A model generated the notes under the pieces. It made no database searches and was not told the origin of the DNA. It saw nothing but the letters and a program-made list of their open reading frames with translations. Position numbers and translations under genes: made by a program. This document shows positions 10,571-20,794 of a stretch of DNA of 64,000 nt, piece by piece. The DNA lies in assembly GCF_033568475.1 (NCBI RefSeq), contig NC_133123.1, positions 6,138,001 to 6,202,000 on the forward strand, read 5' to 3'. The DNA is from Henckelia pumila (Eukaryota > Streptophyta > Magnoliopsida > Lamiales > Gesneriaceae). Position 1 is the first letter of the stretch. Every line of letters starts with the position of its first letter.

Positions 10571-11150
10571 TTTCTCTATCCTATGACGTAATCCTTCATC
10601 CATGTAGGTTGGTTGCGTCTTCTAGGCTCTGGCCGCTGGTTACACTCTCCTTCATCTTCCTCGTGCACTTGGGTGGTATTGGGAATTTCTGAGTCTTCCA
10701 TTATTTGGACTGGGCTTTTATCAATTATCCTTTTGTTGGCCCATTCTTCAAGAAGTTGGCCCACCAATTGTGAGTCCATCTCCAGTCTTACGGGCTTATC
10801 ACTCCCCTCATCTTCAAAATCAACCTTGTCCTCAAGGTTGAACTGATTGTAAAGAGAGCAGAACTCATGAAAGTTTTCCCAAGTGGCATCCTCTGGATAT
10901 TGGTCAGACCACTGCACTAACACTTGCTTCACTTTCTGATTATTAAGAGTGATAATCCGAGTAGCTAAAATGCTCAAAGGCAAAGATAGTGGCTGATTGT
11001 TAACACTGAACTCAGGCAGTGGTTCAATGTGGTTGGGAACATCTCCTTCATAGAGTTTGAGTTGTGATGCGTGGAATGTGGGGTGAATGCGGCTTGTAGG
11101 TGGTAACTGCAGCTTGTAAGCTACCCGTGTCAATAAGAATTTCAACTGGG
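10571..11150 (-). pseudogene. Ty3/Gypsy integrase C-terminus with chromodomain-like tail (fossil)
   Basis: Minus-strand text contains YKLQLPPTSRIHPTFHASQL, the standard end of the Ty3/Gypsy integrase, and VLVQWSDQYPEDATWENFHE, the chromodomain that steers chromovirus integration. It closes with NQPTWMKDYVIG. This is a dead remnant. Confidence 0.85.
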
Positions 11151-11827
11151 ATTTGGTTGTGAGATGTCGTGATATTATAGATGCGGGGACTGAAAGCATT
11201 AGTAAGTGTATGTAAGCTAACTTCCAGTATGTCTTCCTTGTGTTCCGCATCATTTTCTGCAGGGAAAAGCTGGCTCTCGAATTCCTCGTGTTCATCACCG
11301 AAGAGAACCATGACCCTATTTTTGCAGCGATGGTGAACATTGTATTTTTCATCGCATGTAAAAAACAATCCCTTTTCTTGCTTCTCTTGGATTTCCGTCG
11401 GAGTTAATCGTTTGTATGGTAACTTGGTGGTGTTGTGAGGAGGTGGCCACTGTAATTTTGGTGCCGGTATAACAGGTTTTGCCGACACCCCCGCCATAGA
11501 GTTGGGATTTGTAAATTCCCTCTGCCCAGTGCCCCGGAGGTCATCATTTTGTTCCTCAAACAATTGGGCTTTCGTCATCGCTTCAGTGAGATTCTTGGGT
11601 GGGTTGATCAATAACTCTCGTCTTATCTCTGGTTTGTGTCCCCAAATGAAAAAATTTAGAAACATCGGTTCAGATACTCCCACAATCCGATTCATCAAGC
11701 CTTCAAACTCAGCTCGGAATCGAGAAACACGCCCCGTTTGAACGAGTTTTGCAATGCGACCCATGGGATCATCATAGAAAGATGAGCTGAATCGCTCCTT
11801 TACTGCATCGAGAAACCCATCCAAATC
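11151..11827 (-). pseudogene. Ty3/Gypsy gag C-terminal half and protease start (fossil)
   Basis: FLDAVKERFSSSFYDDPMGR and FRAEFEGLMNRI are Ty3/Gypsy gag text. A CX5HX3C-like knuckle in the run-up to protease (FTCDEKYNVHHRCK) and the retropepsin start VEILIDTGS follow. It continues into the gag N-terminal part on the far side of the nested solo LTR. Part of a dead element. Confidence 0.82.
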
Positions 11828-12685
11828 TGTGAGGCTCGCGCCCTCAAGTCCAAGTACCACCCCGGCCCATATCCCTACTTGGTATTTAAAACCCAATCCT
11901 TCCAGCACTTTGGGTATCTTTCTACATTACAATTATAATCATTTCTCAAACATTGTTCTCTCTCTCTCCCAAAGAAACGTGAATGTGAAGTGTCATCTAG
12001 AAGGATTCTAGCCCTCTTACAGTCAACCTTAAATTATTTCTAGAAGATGGTAAGTGGAACACGTGTTCTCTTGATATTCTTTATATTATTTATCTTCATG
12101 TTCTATTATATACAAATCTATGTCCTATTGTGGTATGATAGTTTTCTACAATTATTTGGTTGAGTTGATCTTGCCTATGACCTTGTCTAGTAGGGTTAAA
12201 CTAGACACCTATGATCCAATCTGGAGAGTTAAGCCAGACATTATGATTCAGTCTGGGAAGTTAAGCCAGACATCATGATCCATTCTGGTGAGTTAAGCCA
12301 GAAACTCATGATCCAATCTGGGGAGTTAAGCCAGATATTTGATTTTAATATATTTGAGACTTTTAAACTTGTGAATACTTTTGATCGCTTTATAAAAAAA
12401 TGCGGTCATATATTTTTAAAAAGATTGCTTGAGATCGAATTGTTATTATTTTCTTTTGGGTTTAGTTGGAACATTTTATTTTAAATTCCGGATAATTATT
12501 TTGTTTTTCTTGGAATAAGTTGGTTGTTGGATTTAGTTCTTTATGGAGATGTATAATATTGATTCTATTTATTTTTATTATAAATCTCGTTTATTTTAGG
12601 CTTAATGTTCTTTTAGAAATAAATTTAACTATGTAAATTCTGAGGACACTGCCGATGTCTATGCCATACAACTCGGGGCATGACA
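11828..12685 (+). mobile_element. Solo LTR nested in Ty3/Gypsy gag
   Basis: An 858-bp unit begins TGTGAGGCTCGCGCCCTCAA and ends CTCGGGGCATGACA, both normal LTR termini (TG...CA). The flanking 5-mers AAATC (11823-11827) and CAATC (12686-12690) match at four of five bases and read as an aged target duplication. Gag resumes on each side. A 32-bp tandem array lies inside. Only one LTR remains, so the internal part was lost by LTR-LTR recombination. Confidence 0.75.
12211..12337. repeat. Four-copy tandem repeat, unit 32-33 bp, inside the solo LTR
   Basis: Units start at 12211, 12243, 12275 and 12308 and share ATGATCCAATCTGG and AGTTAAGCCAGA. A weaker fifth unit may precede it (from 12186). Copies differ by one to a few bases. 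Confidence 0.88.
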
Positions 12686-12690
12686 CAATC

Positions 12691-13157
12691 AGTCACCACT
12701 TCATTGCGATCCACCATTGGTACCATGCAGCCGCTTCCCCTTCAAAGTGGAAAGCCACGACCGGCAACCTCAATTCTTTTGGAATGGCATGGAGATTGAA
12801 ATATTTCTCGGTTTTGTAAACCCAACTGTAAACATTATCCCCATTAAACTTTGGTAATTCCAATCGAAGCCCCTTCAAATATGAGTGCATATCCTTCCAT
12901 CCTTCCCCCATCTGTCGGTTGCCGCCGCCCACCGATTTTGGAGATTTTAGAGATCCTCCGGAGACTTCATTCAGCTTCTGATGGACTTGCCCAAACCGCA
13001 AATCCATGCTCATCATATATTGTTCCAGTAACTTTGTGTAGTTAGCCATTTGAGATTCGGAATGCGATTTGAAGTTGGATTCCATCTGCCTCATCGCCTC
13101 TGCTACGTCCTCGTTTCTCATCCCTTGAGTATCGAGGAAGGTGAACGAGAGCACCAA
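12691..13157 (-). pseudogene. Ty3/Gypsy gag N-terminal part (fossil)
   Basis: Minus-strand text with LRLELPKFNGDNVYSWVYKT, EKYFNLHAIP and FEGEAAAWYQWW, the hallmark of plant Ty3/Gypsy gag (retrotrans_gag). It abuts the LTR at 13158; the TTGGTGCTCTCGTTCACC just inside the LTR edge is where the primer site is expected. A dead remnant. Confidence 0.82.
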
Positions 13158-14848
13158 TGATAGAATTTGATTACGCACACTTCGAGTCTGTGTCTAACTC
13201 CCAAGAGTTTTAGCAAAACTCTGTTGATAATTGTCACGCCCCGAGACCGAGACGTGTCACCGGCGTTGTTTCAAATTTACAAAAAAATTGTAAAACAACC
13301 AGCCTCGTAGTACAGTATAAACCAAACCAGTCTATTATCATAAATAAACTTCAAAACATTGTCTTTACAACTCGATAAATCCAAAATAACGAAACAAATG
13401 CGGAAGCGTCTAAAAACTAAATAACAAAAACTTTAAATGCAACAACTCAAAATTTAATCCTCCAGCTCTATCTTTCACCAACCCCAAAACATATCTTGTT
13501 CACGATTCTCTAACTCATCATCTTCATCATCTGGGAGGGAAAAGTAAGGGGATGAGTGTTTTGGGAAACACTCAGCAAGTGGGGGCCGTTCGAGACATAT
13601 ACCAAATATATGCATAACATAAAATCATAATCGTGAACATGAACATGAACATAACTCAATACTTGGGCCATCGGGCCATAACATCATCATGATAAATAAC
13701 TTTCAACACATGAACATAAGCACTGAAATTCATCTCCTTTCCATGATTTACTGTCTCCTATATGTTAATCCTCTAAGGAGCGAGGCCATGTCCAATATGT
13801 TAATCCTCTATGGAGTGAGGCCATACAACGGTTACAATCCCACCGTATAAGGGTCATATCATTATCATATCCATTCGAATCATAACAGTGCTTGACAACA
13901 TGCATGACATAACATGAACCAACATGACACGAACAAAAGACACATGCTCGAACGAATTTCGAAAACCCAAATACCATGACTCATCAATAAATATTTTTAA
14001 AATCACATCAAAAAAATATACATACAAAAGCCCACTTACCGTAAATGTGTACAGAAATCAATAACCTTGCAAAGCCTGGACCAAAACTTCAATGGAAATT
14101 CGAAAGTACTTCTCGAAACACACTAATCCGTGAACCAATCAAAGCAAGCCTCTTCTTTAATCTATTCTCAATTCACGAATCTTCTCTGACAATCCTTTAA
14201 ACAAATTCCTATGCCACTCACGTAAGGATTGAACAACTCCTTTTTAATATTGACAGAAGGCTTCGAAAAATAGTGCAAAACAAGAACTAAATTGTGGACG
14301 AAAATATGGATCAAAGTTGCAGCCTCTACACACGAAAATATGGAAGAGACTGACAAATCCTAAGGTTGCTAATCTGCTCGAAAGTAAGGAGAGAAAATAG
14401 AGACGATTTAGGTGTGATTATTCCACAAGCACTGCTCCTCTATTTATAAGCACCAAAGAAATTTGAGATTGACTAGGATTATGACTTTCAAATTTTGAAT
14501 AGAAATATATCTCCCAAGATTTGACTACATCTTGATCTTGATCATCTATCTCAATAATATTTGTAAACTAATTATCAAGATACCCAAAATTTTTATTCTA
14601 TCTCCAAAAATATCTCGATGACATAAAATATACTAATACAAAATATCATAAATTAACTATTATCACAAATAAATAATTAAACAATAAAAGATCCTAAACA
14701 TAATTTAGAAAAATTACGGTTTTCACAATAATATTTCTGAATGAATCCCAAATATTCTTTTTACAATCTTTAAATAGTGAGCGATAAAAGCAGGAGAAAA
14801 CATCCTGAAACAGAATCGTAACTAACTACAATTGATATAAAAGATGCA
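13158..14848 (-). repeat. LTR of the Ty3/Gypsy element (second copy), split by a solo LTR
   Basis: The left part (13158-13231) and right part (14728-14848) match the LTR at 10388-10570 with about six substitutions and a 6-bp length difference. The intervening 1496 bp are a different, nested LTR. Confidence 0.8.
13232..14727 (-). mobile_element. 1.5-kb solo LTR nested in the second LTR, perfect 5-bp target duplication
   Basis: The unit begins TGTCACGCCCCGAGACCGAG and ends ACGGTTTTCACA; read on the minus strand it is TGTGAAAACCG...GGGGCGTGACA, a common plant Ty3/Gypsy LTR style. ATAAT stands directly on both sides (13227-13231 and 14728-14732), and the uninterrupted site is visible in the sister LTR near 10466. 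A short direct duplication around ATGTTAATCCTCTAAGGAG (13759-13825) lies inside. No internal region remains. Confidence 0.88.
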
Positions 14849-15085
14849 TTCTCTATCCTATGACGTAATACTTCATCCATATAGGTTGGTTGTGTCTTCT
14901 AGGCTCTGGCCGCTGGTTACCCTTTCTTTCATTTTCCTCGTGCACTTAGGTGGTATTGAGAATTTTTGAGTCTTTCATTATTTGGATTGGGCTTTTATCA
15001 ATTATCCTTTTGTTGGCCCATTCTTCAAGTTGTTGGCCCACCAATTGTGAGTCCATCTCCAGTCTTACGGGCTTATCACCATAAT
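14849..15085 (-). pseudogene. Second, partial pol end of the Ty3/Gypsy array (fossil)
   Basis: Matches the pol 3' end at 10571-10800 closely (shared AGGCTCTGGCCGCTGGTTAC and CCACCAATTGTGAGTCCATC). It shows that another copy once continued beyond the second LTR. It ends at about 15085, some 150 bp before the PPR gene. Confidence 0.82.
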
Positions 15086-15233
15086 AGAAATGTCACTCAA
15101 GAATTAAAATTGTTCATAGCAAATAAAAAAAAACAATTTTCAAAATAAAAAATAAAAATAATACGATAATGTTTGTAATGTGGTCAATAAGTGGTCAAGA
15201 CGAACCTCGAGTCTGCCAACAACTATTTGCATT

Positions 15234-17618
15234 ATGCCAAACACGAGCTCCGTCTCCAACATCAATTGCTGGTTGCAACTGCTTGAGGCTTGCAGTGGAT
15301 CAAGATCGCTCAAACAAGGTAAGATAATTCACCAGTGTATCGTCAAATTAAACGGGGAAGATTTTGGTTCTCAATCACCACATCTTGACAAGCTCGTGCG
15401 CTTCTACCTTTCATGCAGCAGGCCTCAACTTGCACATCGAGTCTTCAAATCAATTCCAAATCATTGGAGGAAAAACAAGACTATATTATGGAACCAGATT
15501 ATTAGAGCTTATGCATGGGATGGACCTTTTGAAAAGGCCGTTGATTTGTATAATGAAATGGTGGATTCTGGGGTCACACCTACAAATTACACCTACCCTT
15601 TTGTGCTGAAGGCATGTTCTACTTTGCAGGATATAGACATGGGTGTAAAGATTCATGGGCATGCGAAAAGATTTAATCTTGAAAACGATGTTTACGTGTG
15701 TACCGCATTGGTTGACTTTTACGTGAAATGTGGCTGTCTGCTGGAGGCGAGGGAGGTGTTTGATGGAATGCCTCAAAGGGATGTAGTGGCTTGGAATGCT
15801 ATGGCAGCGGGCTTTTCATTACGCGGGCTCTGTTTGGATGCGATTGGGCTGGTTTCGGAGATGCAGAACAAGGGTGTAGAACCAAACTCTTCTACTATTG
15901 TGGCCATTCTGCCCTCTATTGCAGAGACATGTAGGTTGAGAGAAGGAAAAGCTGCCCATGGTTTTTGCGTGAGAAGGGATTTTCACATTGATGTAGTGGT
16001 AGGCACCGGGCTTCTAGATATGTATGGGAAATGTGGGCAGTTGGTACACGCAAAACATCTATTCAAAACACTGGCGTCAAAAAATGAGATCACTTGGAGT
16101 GCTATGATTGGAGTTTTTGTTACATGTAATTATGCAGAAGAAGGTTTAGAATTGTTTAAAAAGATGAGAATGGAAGCTAGCAAAATTCCCTCGGCTGTTA
16201 TGCTTGCAACTGTTATTCGTGGTTGTGCTAAGCTGAATGATTCGAATGTTGGTGAACAGATACACTGTTACACGTTTAAGTCGGGTCATGTCTCGGATAT
16301 AAAAGTGTGTAATACGCTTCTTTCATTGTATGCAAAGTGTGGGTCGATGAACTACACAATAAAGTTATTTGAAGAAATGCAGACAAAAGATTCTGTCTCT
16401 TATAGTGCCATAATCTCTGGCTGTGTTCAAAATGGCAACACGGAGGTAGCTTTGCAAATGTTCCATAAGATGCAATTATCAGGGTTTGAGCCTGAATTGG
16501 CAACTATGATGGGCTTTTTACCTGCCTGCTCTCATTTATCTGCTCTGCAACATGGGACCTGTGGTCATGGCTACTCAGTGGTGCGTGGATTTGCATCAGA
16601 TTTGTCACTCTGTAATGCTTTAATAGACATGTATAATAAGTGTGGTAAGCTAGAAAAGGCTAGGCTTGTCTTTGACAAGATGCTCGGGAGGGATGTGGTC
16701 TCATGGAATGCGATGCTCGTTGGTTATGGAATTCATGGATATGGAAAGGAAGCAATTTTACTGTTTCAAGATATGCAGAATGAAGGTGAAAAACCAGATG
16801 ATGTAACTTTTGTTGCTCTCCTGTCTGCATGCAGCCATTCTGGACTTGTTTCTGAAGGGAAGCATTTGTTTCGTGTGATGAGTCAAGAATTCAATATCGT
16901 TCCACGGATGGATCATTACTTCTGCATGGTTGATCTGTTGGGCCGTGCTGGTCTTTTGGTCGAGGCTCACAATTTTGTCAGTACTATGCCATTTGAGCCT
17001 GATGCTCACCTATGGAATGCGTTACTAGCAGCTTGTAGGGTTCATAAAAATATTGAACTCGGAGAAGAAGTCAATAAGAAAATTCAGAGTTTGGGACCTT
17101 CCAGTACTGGAAATTTTGTTCTTCTATTCAATTTGTATACCACCGCACATAGATGGGACGATGCTGCTGCTGTTAGAATTAAGCAGAAGGATTTGGGCTT
17201 TAGGAAGAGACCAGGATGCAGTTGGACAGAAGTAAATGGAATTATCCATGCCTTTGTTGGGGGGGATAGGTCTCATCCACAGTCTGCTCTGATAAATAAG
17301 AAACTGGATGAACTTGATGCAGAGATGAAATTGATGGGCTATAGTGCAGAGTCCGATTTTGTTTACCAAGATGTTGAAGAGGAGGAGAAGGAAAATATTC
17401 TTCTCTATCACAGTGAGAAGCTTGCTGTAGCATTTGCAATTATTAGCCTTAAAGCTAACAAACCTATAATTGTTACTAAGAACTTGAGGGTCTGTGGCGA
17501 TTGCCACACGGCTCTAAAATACATGACGATCATTGCTAAGAGAGAAATAATTGTTAGAGATACTAGTCGATTCCATCACTTCAGGGAAGGAATATGCAGC
17601 TGTGGGGAGTTCTGGTAG
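15234..17618 (+). CDS. Pentatricopeptide repeat protein, PLS class with E/E+/DYW domain (At3g16610-like)
   Basis: A 794-residue intronless gene. Around 15-18 PPR-type repeats run from about residue 30 to 640 (for example TYPFVLKACSTLQDIDMGVK, VVAWNAMAAGFSLRGL, DVVSWNAMLVGYGIHGYGKE), alternating P, L and S types. The E/E+ region and a DYW deaminase-like domain follow, with the HSEKLAVAF motif (zinc/catalytic HxE), CGDCH, and a terminal FHHFREGICSCGEFW. Such proteins bind organelle RNA and direct or perform C-to-U editing. The last three residues are EFW instead of DYW. I start at the first in-frame ATG; the frame stays open for about 54 bases upstream with Ser/Arg-rich text, so an upstream exon carrying the targeting peptide is possible. 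The opening LLEACSGSRSLKQGKIIHQ is like At3g16610, which I recall as E class. Confidence 0.93.
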   Translation: MPNTSSVSNINCWLQLLEACSGSRSLKQGKIIHQCIVKLNGEDFGSQSPHLDKLVRFYLSCSRPQLAHRVFKSIPNHWRKNKTILWNQIIRAYAWDGPFEKAVDLYNEMVDSGVTPTNYTYPFVLKACSTLQDIDMGVKIHGHAKRFNLENDVYVCTALVDFYVKCGCLLEAREVFDGMPQRDVVAWNAMAAGFSLRGLCLDAIGLVSEMQNKGVEPNSSTIVAILPSIAETCRLREGKAAHGFCVRRDFHIDVVVGTGLLDMYGKCGQLVHAKHLFKTLASKNEITWSAMIGVFVTCNYAEEGLELFKKMRMEASKIPSAVMLATVIRGCAKLNDSNVGEQIHCYTFKSGHVSDIKVCNTLLSLYAKCGSMNYTIKLFEEMQTKDSVSYSAIISGCVQNGNTEVALQMFHKMQLSGFEPELATMMGFLPACSHLSALQHGTCGHGYSVVRGFASDLSLCNALIDMYNKCGKLEKARLVFDKMLGRDVVSWNAMLVGYGIHGYGKEAILLFQDMQNEGEKPDDVTFVALLSACSHSGLVSEGKHLFRVMSQEFNIVPRMDHYFCMVDLLGRAGLLVEAHNFVSTMPFEPDAHLWNALLAACRVHKNIELGEEVNKKIQSLGPSSTGNFVLLFNLYTTAHRWDDAAAVRIKQKDLGFRKRPGCSWTEVNGIIHAFVGGDRSHPQSALINKKLDELDAEMKLMGYSAESDFVYQDVEEEEKENILLYHSEKLAVAFAIISLKANKPIIVTKNLRVCGDCHTALKYMTIIAKREIIVRDTSRFHHFREGICSCGEFW

Positions 17619-19283
17619 TGTCAAGAATGAAATATCTTGTGGGATATCTGTCCCCTTTGGTGAAACATTTTCCGCGAGTTTTCCCCTGGGGAATAGGAGA
17701 TGATGTAGCATTGTGTCTGGTAAGCTTTAGACAATTTTAAATGATTTCTTTATTCGGATTTGTGTGAACTTTTAGGGGTTCAAGGATCTCTTGTCTGATA
17801 ATTTTGTTAGAAAGATTTATTTGTTTGCTTGATTCCATTTAACTGATTTTTGTCTCTTATATTATCAACTTATCAAGTTTTTGTCGCAAGTGGCTACCTG
17901 TTTATGGTTTTTGCTTTTGCATTCGATTTTGAAAATTGATATTGAAGCATTTCTGAAATTTTGAGATGCCTAAAAATAGATTTACATACATGACTTTGCT
18001 GTTAGAAAGTTCCCTTGGTTTTTCTCTTTGGAGTTGTCTGATATCTCTTGAATTGCTATTCGTATTGTTGTTGCTAAGTTACTTCTGATTCCAGTTAACT
18101 TTATAGTGGATAAGTTAATGCAGAGCATCCTGTAGTGAGAACTTGTGAAATCAAGTGTCAAAACTACTTTCATGTTTTAATTACAATTTTTTTCCCTGTT
18201 CTGTCTAGGTTAGCCGACTGTCTCATCAAGAATTATAAGAGTATACGGTGGACTATGTAGTATCAACATATTTCTGCAAGGATCTAGACAGAGCATGATT
18301 GCATATTACGTATTAAACGATCTTCATGTTTTCATCATGCTCAGAAGCCGTGGAGTGAGGTATTATGTGTTAACAGGAATGCTTCAATTTCTTTGTTGGA
18401 CGCATGCTTTTAACATTTTCACGATGCTACAGTTGCTTTTGACATCAGGATTCGAAGTTCTGGCCCAATAATTTCAAGAATATCCAATAAATGCGATGGA
18501 TTTAAATATTAGGTTTGATACCTATTACATCATTCTATCCAAATCAACCTCGGAGATCTTGAAAAGGTAAAGTTGGATGCACAATGAAGTGTCTATCGGT
18601 TTACAGTTTACTAGCTGCCTGTGATCACACTGCAATTCTGATATACCTCATTGACTTTATTTTTGCTGATGTAACTTTGTTAAGAGTGGGAAGATGTTCA
18701 ATCTATACCAAATCTTTCGATCCAAATGCAATTAAATTTATTTTTGAAATAATGGTCTAGGAAAAACACCCTGTTGAGTTTCTTAGGCTCTAAAATAATT
18801 TTCGAGGGTAAATTACACAAACAGCGACTGAGCTTGGATACACTTGTCCTATTGGAAACTACCCTCATCCTTCATGTGAATTTATATACTCAAAAGGTGT
18901 AGATATAAGGTTCTGTTTTGGTGGAACGTAAACTTTCAAACTGTTGGGCCGTTCGTATATTTCTGTAATCTTCACTGCCTTTTGCATTATTTAATGCCTG
19001 GGTAGAGAAGGTGGATGGCAAGAACTTGATTAGCTCTTATGGTTATTGATATTAATTGATATCAATTGTATGGCTCTAATCCTCGGGATTTCAAATTTAG
19101 AGCGTGGCAGAAAAACCAGTTTGACTCTTTTTAGAGAATCAGATTCTTTGCTTCGTATTCCCAATGATGAATCTTTTTGATCCACGCATAGAAAGCATCT
19201 TTCAATAGAAATAAAGCCATAAAAAAAGGTAAAGTTGATGTAAACAAATTCTTCATTTTGGGAATTCATTTTTCATTGTCGAC
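17619..19283. other. Gene-free spacer, PPR 3' flank to RING gene 5' flank
   Basis: Ordinary AT-rich plant spacer. The first few hundred bases probably include the PPR 3' UTR. I see no transposon ends or convincing ORFs. Confidence 0.5.
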
Positions 19284-20202
19284 ATGAGTAGAAGAAGCTC
19301 CAGCAATCTCCGGCCACTGGAAAATCGACAACCTGGACAAGGGTATGGGGAATATGTCCCTAGTAACCGTAACCTGAATCGAGCGACGCCTCATTTACTG
19401 GACTACGTTCCGGCTCGGAGATCTGTGGTTCTCTCTCTAATTTCACACCCTTACCTTGAATTATTCTTATGTCTTAGGCTGTTTATCTAACTTGTATTTG
19501 GTACTTTCTGGCCCCTTTTGTCTGCAAGAATTCAAGATGGAGCACGAGAGATCCTTGGTTGTTCGTTGAGGAGATATTTACAGGAGGATCTGATTATGGA
19601 ATAGCCAGGTAAAATCTCACTACTTAATGCGTCTGAAAATCGACCATCTCTTCAGGGATGACTCCTGAGGATGCCGGTTGGGTAGTCTGGTGCTTTGCTT
19701 CTTCAATGAAAAAAATACTCAAGTTGTATCCAACTGAATTTTCGTTATTTTTTCTTAATGCAGTTTGCCATCAACAGCACTCCCTCGCGCTCCAGTGCAG
19801 TATCTTCTCATCGAAGCTTACGATCCGCATGCCAGATTCCGAAACACCTCTACTGGAACCAGTGGCACGTATTACAACCCATTCGATCAAACCCCTGCAG
19901 CGGAAGAATCCAGACTGAGTCAAGAAGATCAAAACAAAGCCATCAATAAGCTAAGGAAACAACTCTACAACCCACACATAAGCAATATAATTAGGAGACT
20001 GGGCACCAAATCTACCAGCGGTGACTCCAAGAACATTCTGCAAGACGATATCGGTAAGAGGTGTGCAGTTTGCTTGGAAGACTTCGAGACTAGAGAGTTC
20101 GTCACGTCGACTCCTTGCGACCATATGTTTCACGAGGCGTGCATCGTGCCGTGGGTGAAGAGCCAGGGGAAATGCCCTGTGTGTAGGTTCGTGTTTTATT
20201 GA
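19284..20202 (+). CDS. RING-H2 finger E3 ubiquitin ligase, three exons
   Basis: Model: exons 19284-19424, 19529-19608 and 19764-20202, phases closing exactly, giving 219 residues. Exon 1 encodes a basic, Asn/Arg-rich start. Exon 2 reads RWSTRDPWLFVEEIFTGG. Exon 3 ends in a RING of C3H2C3 type near residues 174-216: CAVCLEDF, CDHMFHEAC, WVKSQGKCPVC. This domain binds E2 enzymes and makes the protein a likely E3 ligase; the substrate is unknown. Donors GTGG and GTAA and acceptors CAAG and GCAG follow the GT/AG rule; the first donor is the least certain. It is tail-to-tail with the WRKY gene, about 590 bp apart. Confidence 0.78.
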
Positions 20203-20794
20203 AATGCATAAATTTCACTCTCGTGCAAAACATTTGATGTTGGTAATTGTTGTCTGATAAGAATGGTTTAAATCAAACATTAACTCGAATCTTGGGATGA
20301 GTTTTTATGACTGACTTTCATCTGTGTTATTATAACAAGTATATTTTTAGTAAGTTTTTATTAATTGTGTAGCTATAACAAGTTCACACAAAGCTTGGGC
20401 GGAGATAATTTTAAATCTTCATCCAAGTGGCCCTAGCTCCCGCCCCATCCCGCAGTCATACATCGAATCGACGTTAAAACAAGGGGATGGATCGGAGCTT
20501 GAATTGAACGTAATCAAGCCAATGCAAACTACTGCTGATATATAGTTTTATCATCATAGGCATGTCCTCCAAGGTTTTTAGTAAAGATTCACAGCTGCCA
20601 GAGTCGAAAACGCAGCGGTAAATTGTACTAAAATTCAGTTTGGTATAAAATCAGGGAACCAGTCGTCGTTTCTTGAGATCTTTACAGTAAATGGTGGAAG
20701 GAAAAAAAAAAAGATAAAAGAAACAAATGATGCGAAACATGCAGCTCTCGATATTCTTCACTATCTAGGATCATATATATATACTCGTCCCACG
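20203..20794. other. Spacer between convergent RING and WRKY genes
   Basis: Should contain both 3' UTRs. Nothing else is recognised. Confidence 0.5.

Larger units (their letters stand above)
10388..15085 (-). mobile_element. Ty3/Gypsy chromovirus, shared-LTR array with nested LTRs, broken
   Basis: On the minus strand: integrase C-terminus with chromodomain-like tail, retropepsin start, gag with zinc knuckle, and gag N-terminus. One LTR lies at 10388-10570, a second at 13158-14848 (interrupted by a solo LTR), and a further piece of the same pol end lies beyond it (14849-15085). The order LTR-internal-LTR-internal is that of a tandem array made by recombination between LTRs. Much of pol is absent, so the element is dead. 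The two LTRs differ at roughly 3 percent of compared bases, suggesting a fairly recent origin. Confidence 0.82.

Noticed and set aside
11828-11908. N-terminal extension of the gag frame
   Set aside because: This stretch belongs to the nested solo LTR and is read through by chance.
15180-15233. PPR start upstream of 15234
   Set aside because: No in-frame ATG in this stretch; kept only as a possible upstream exon.
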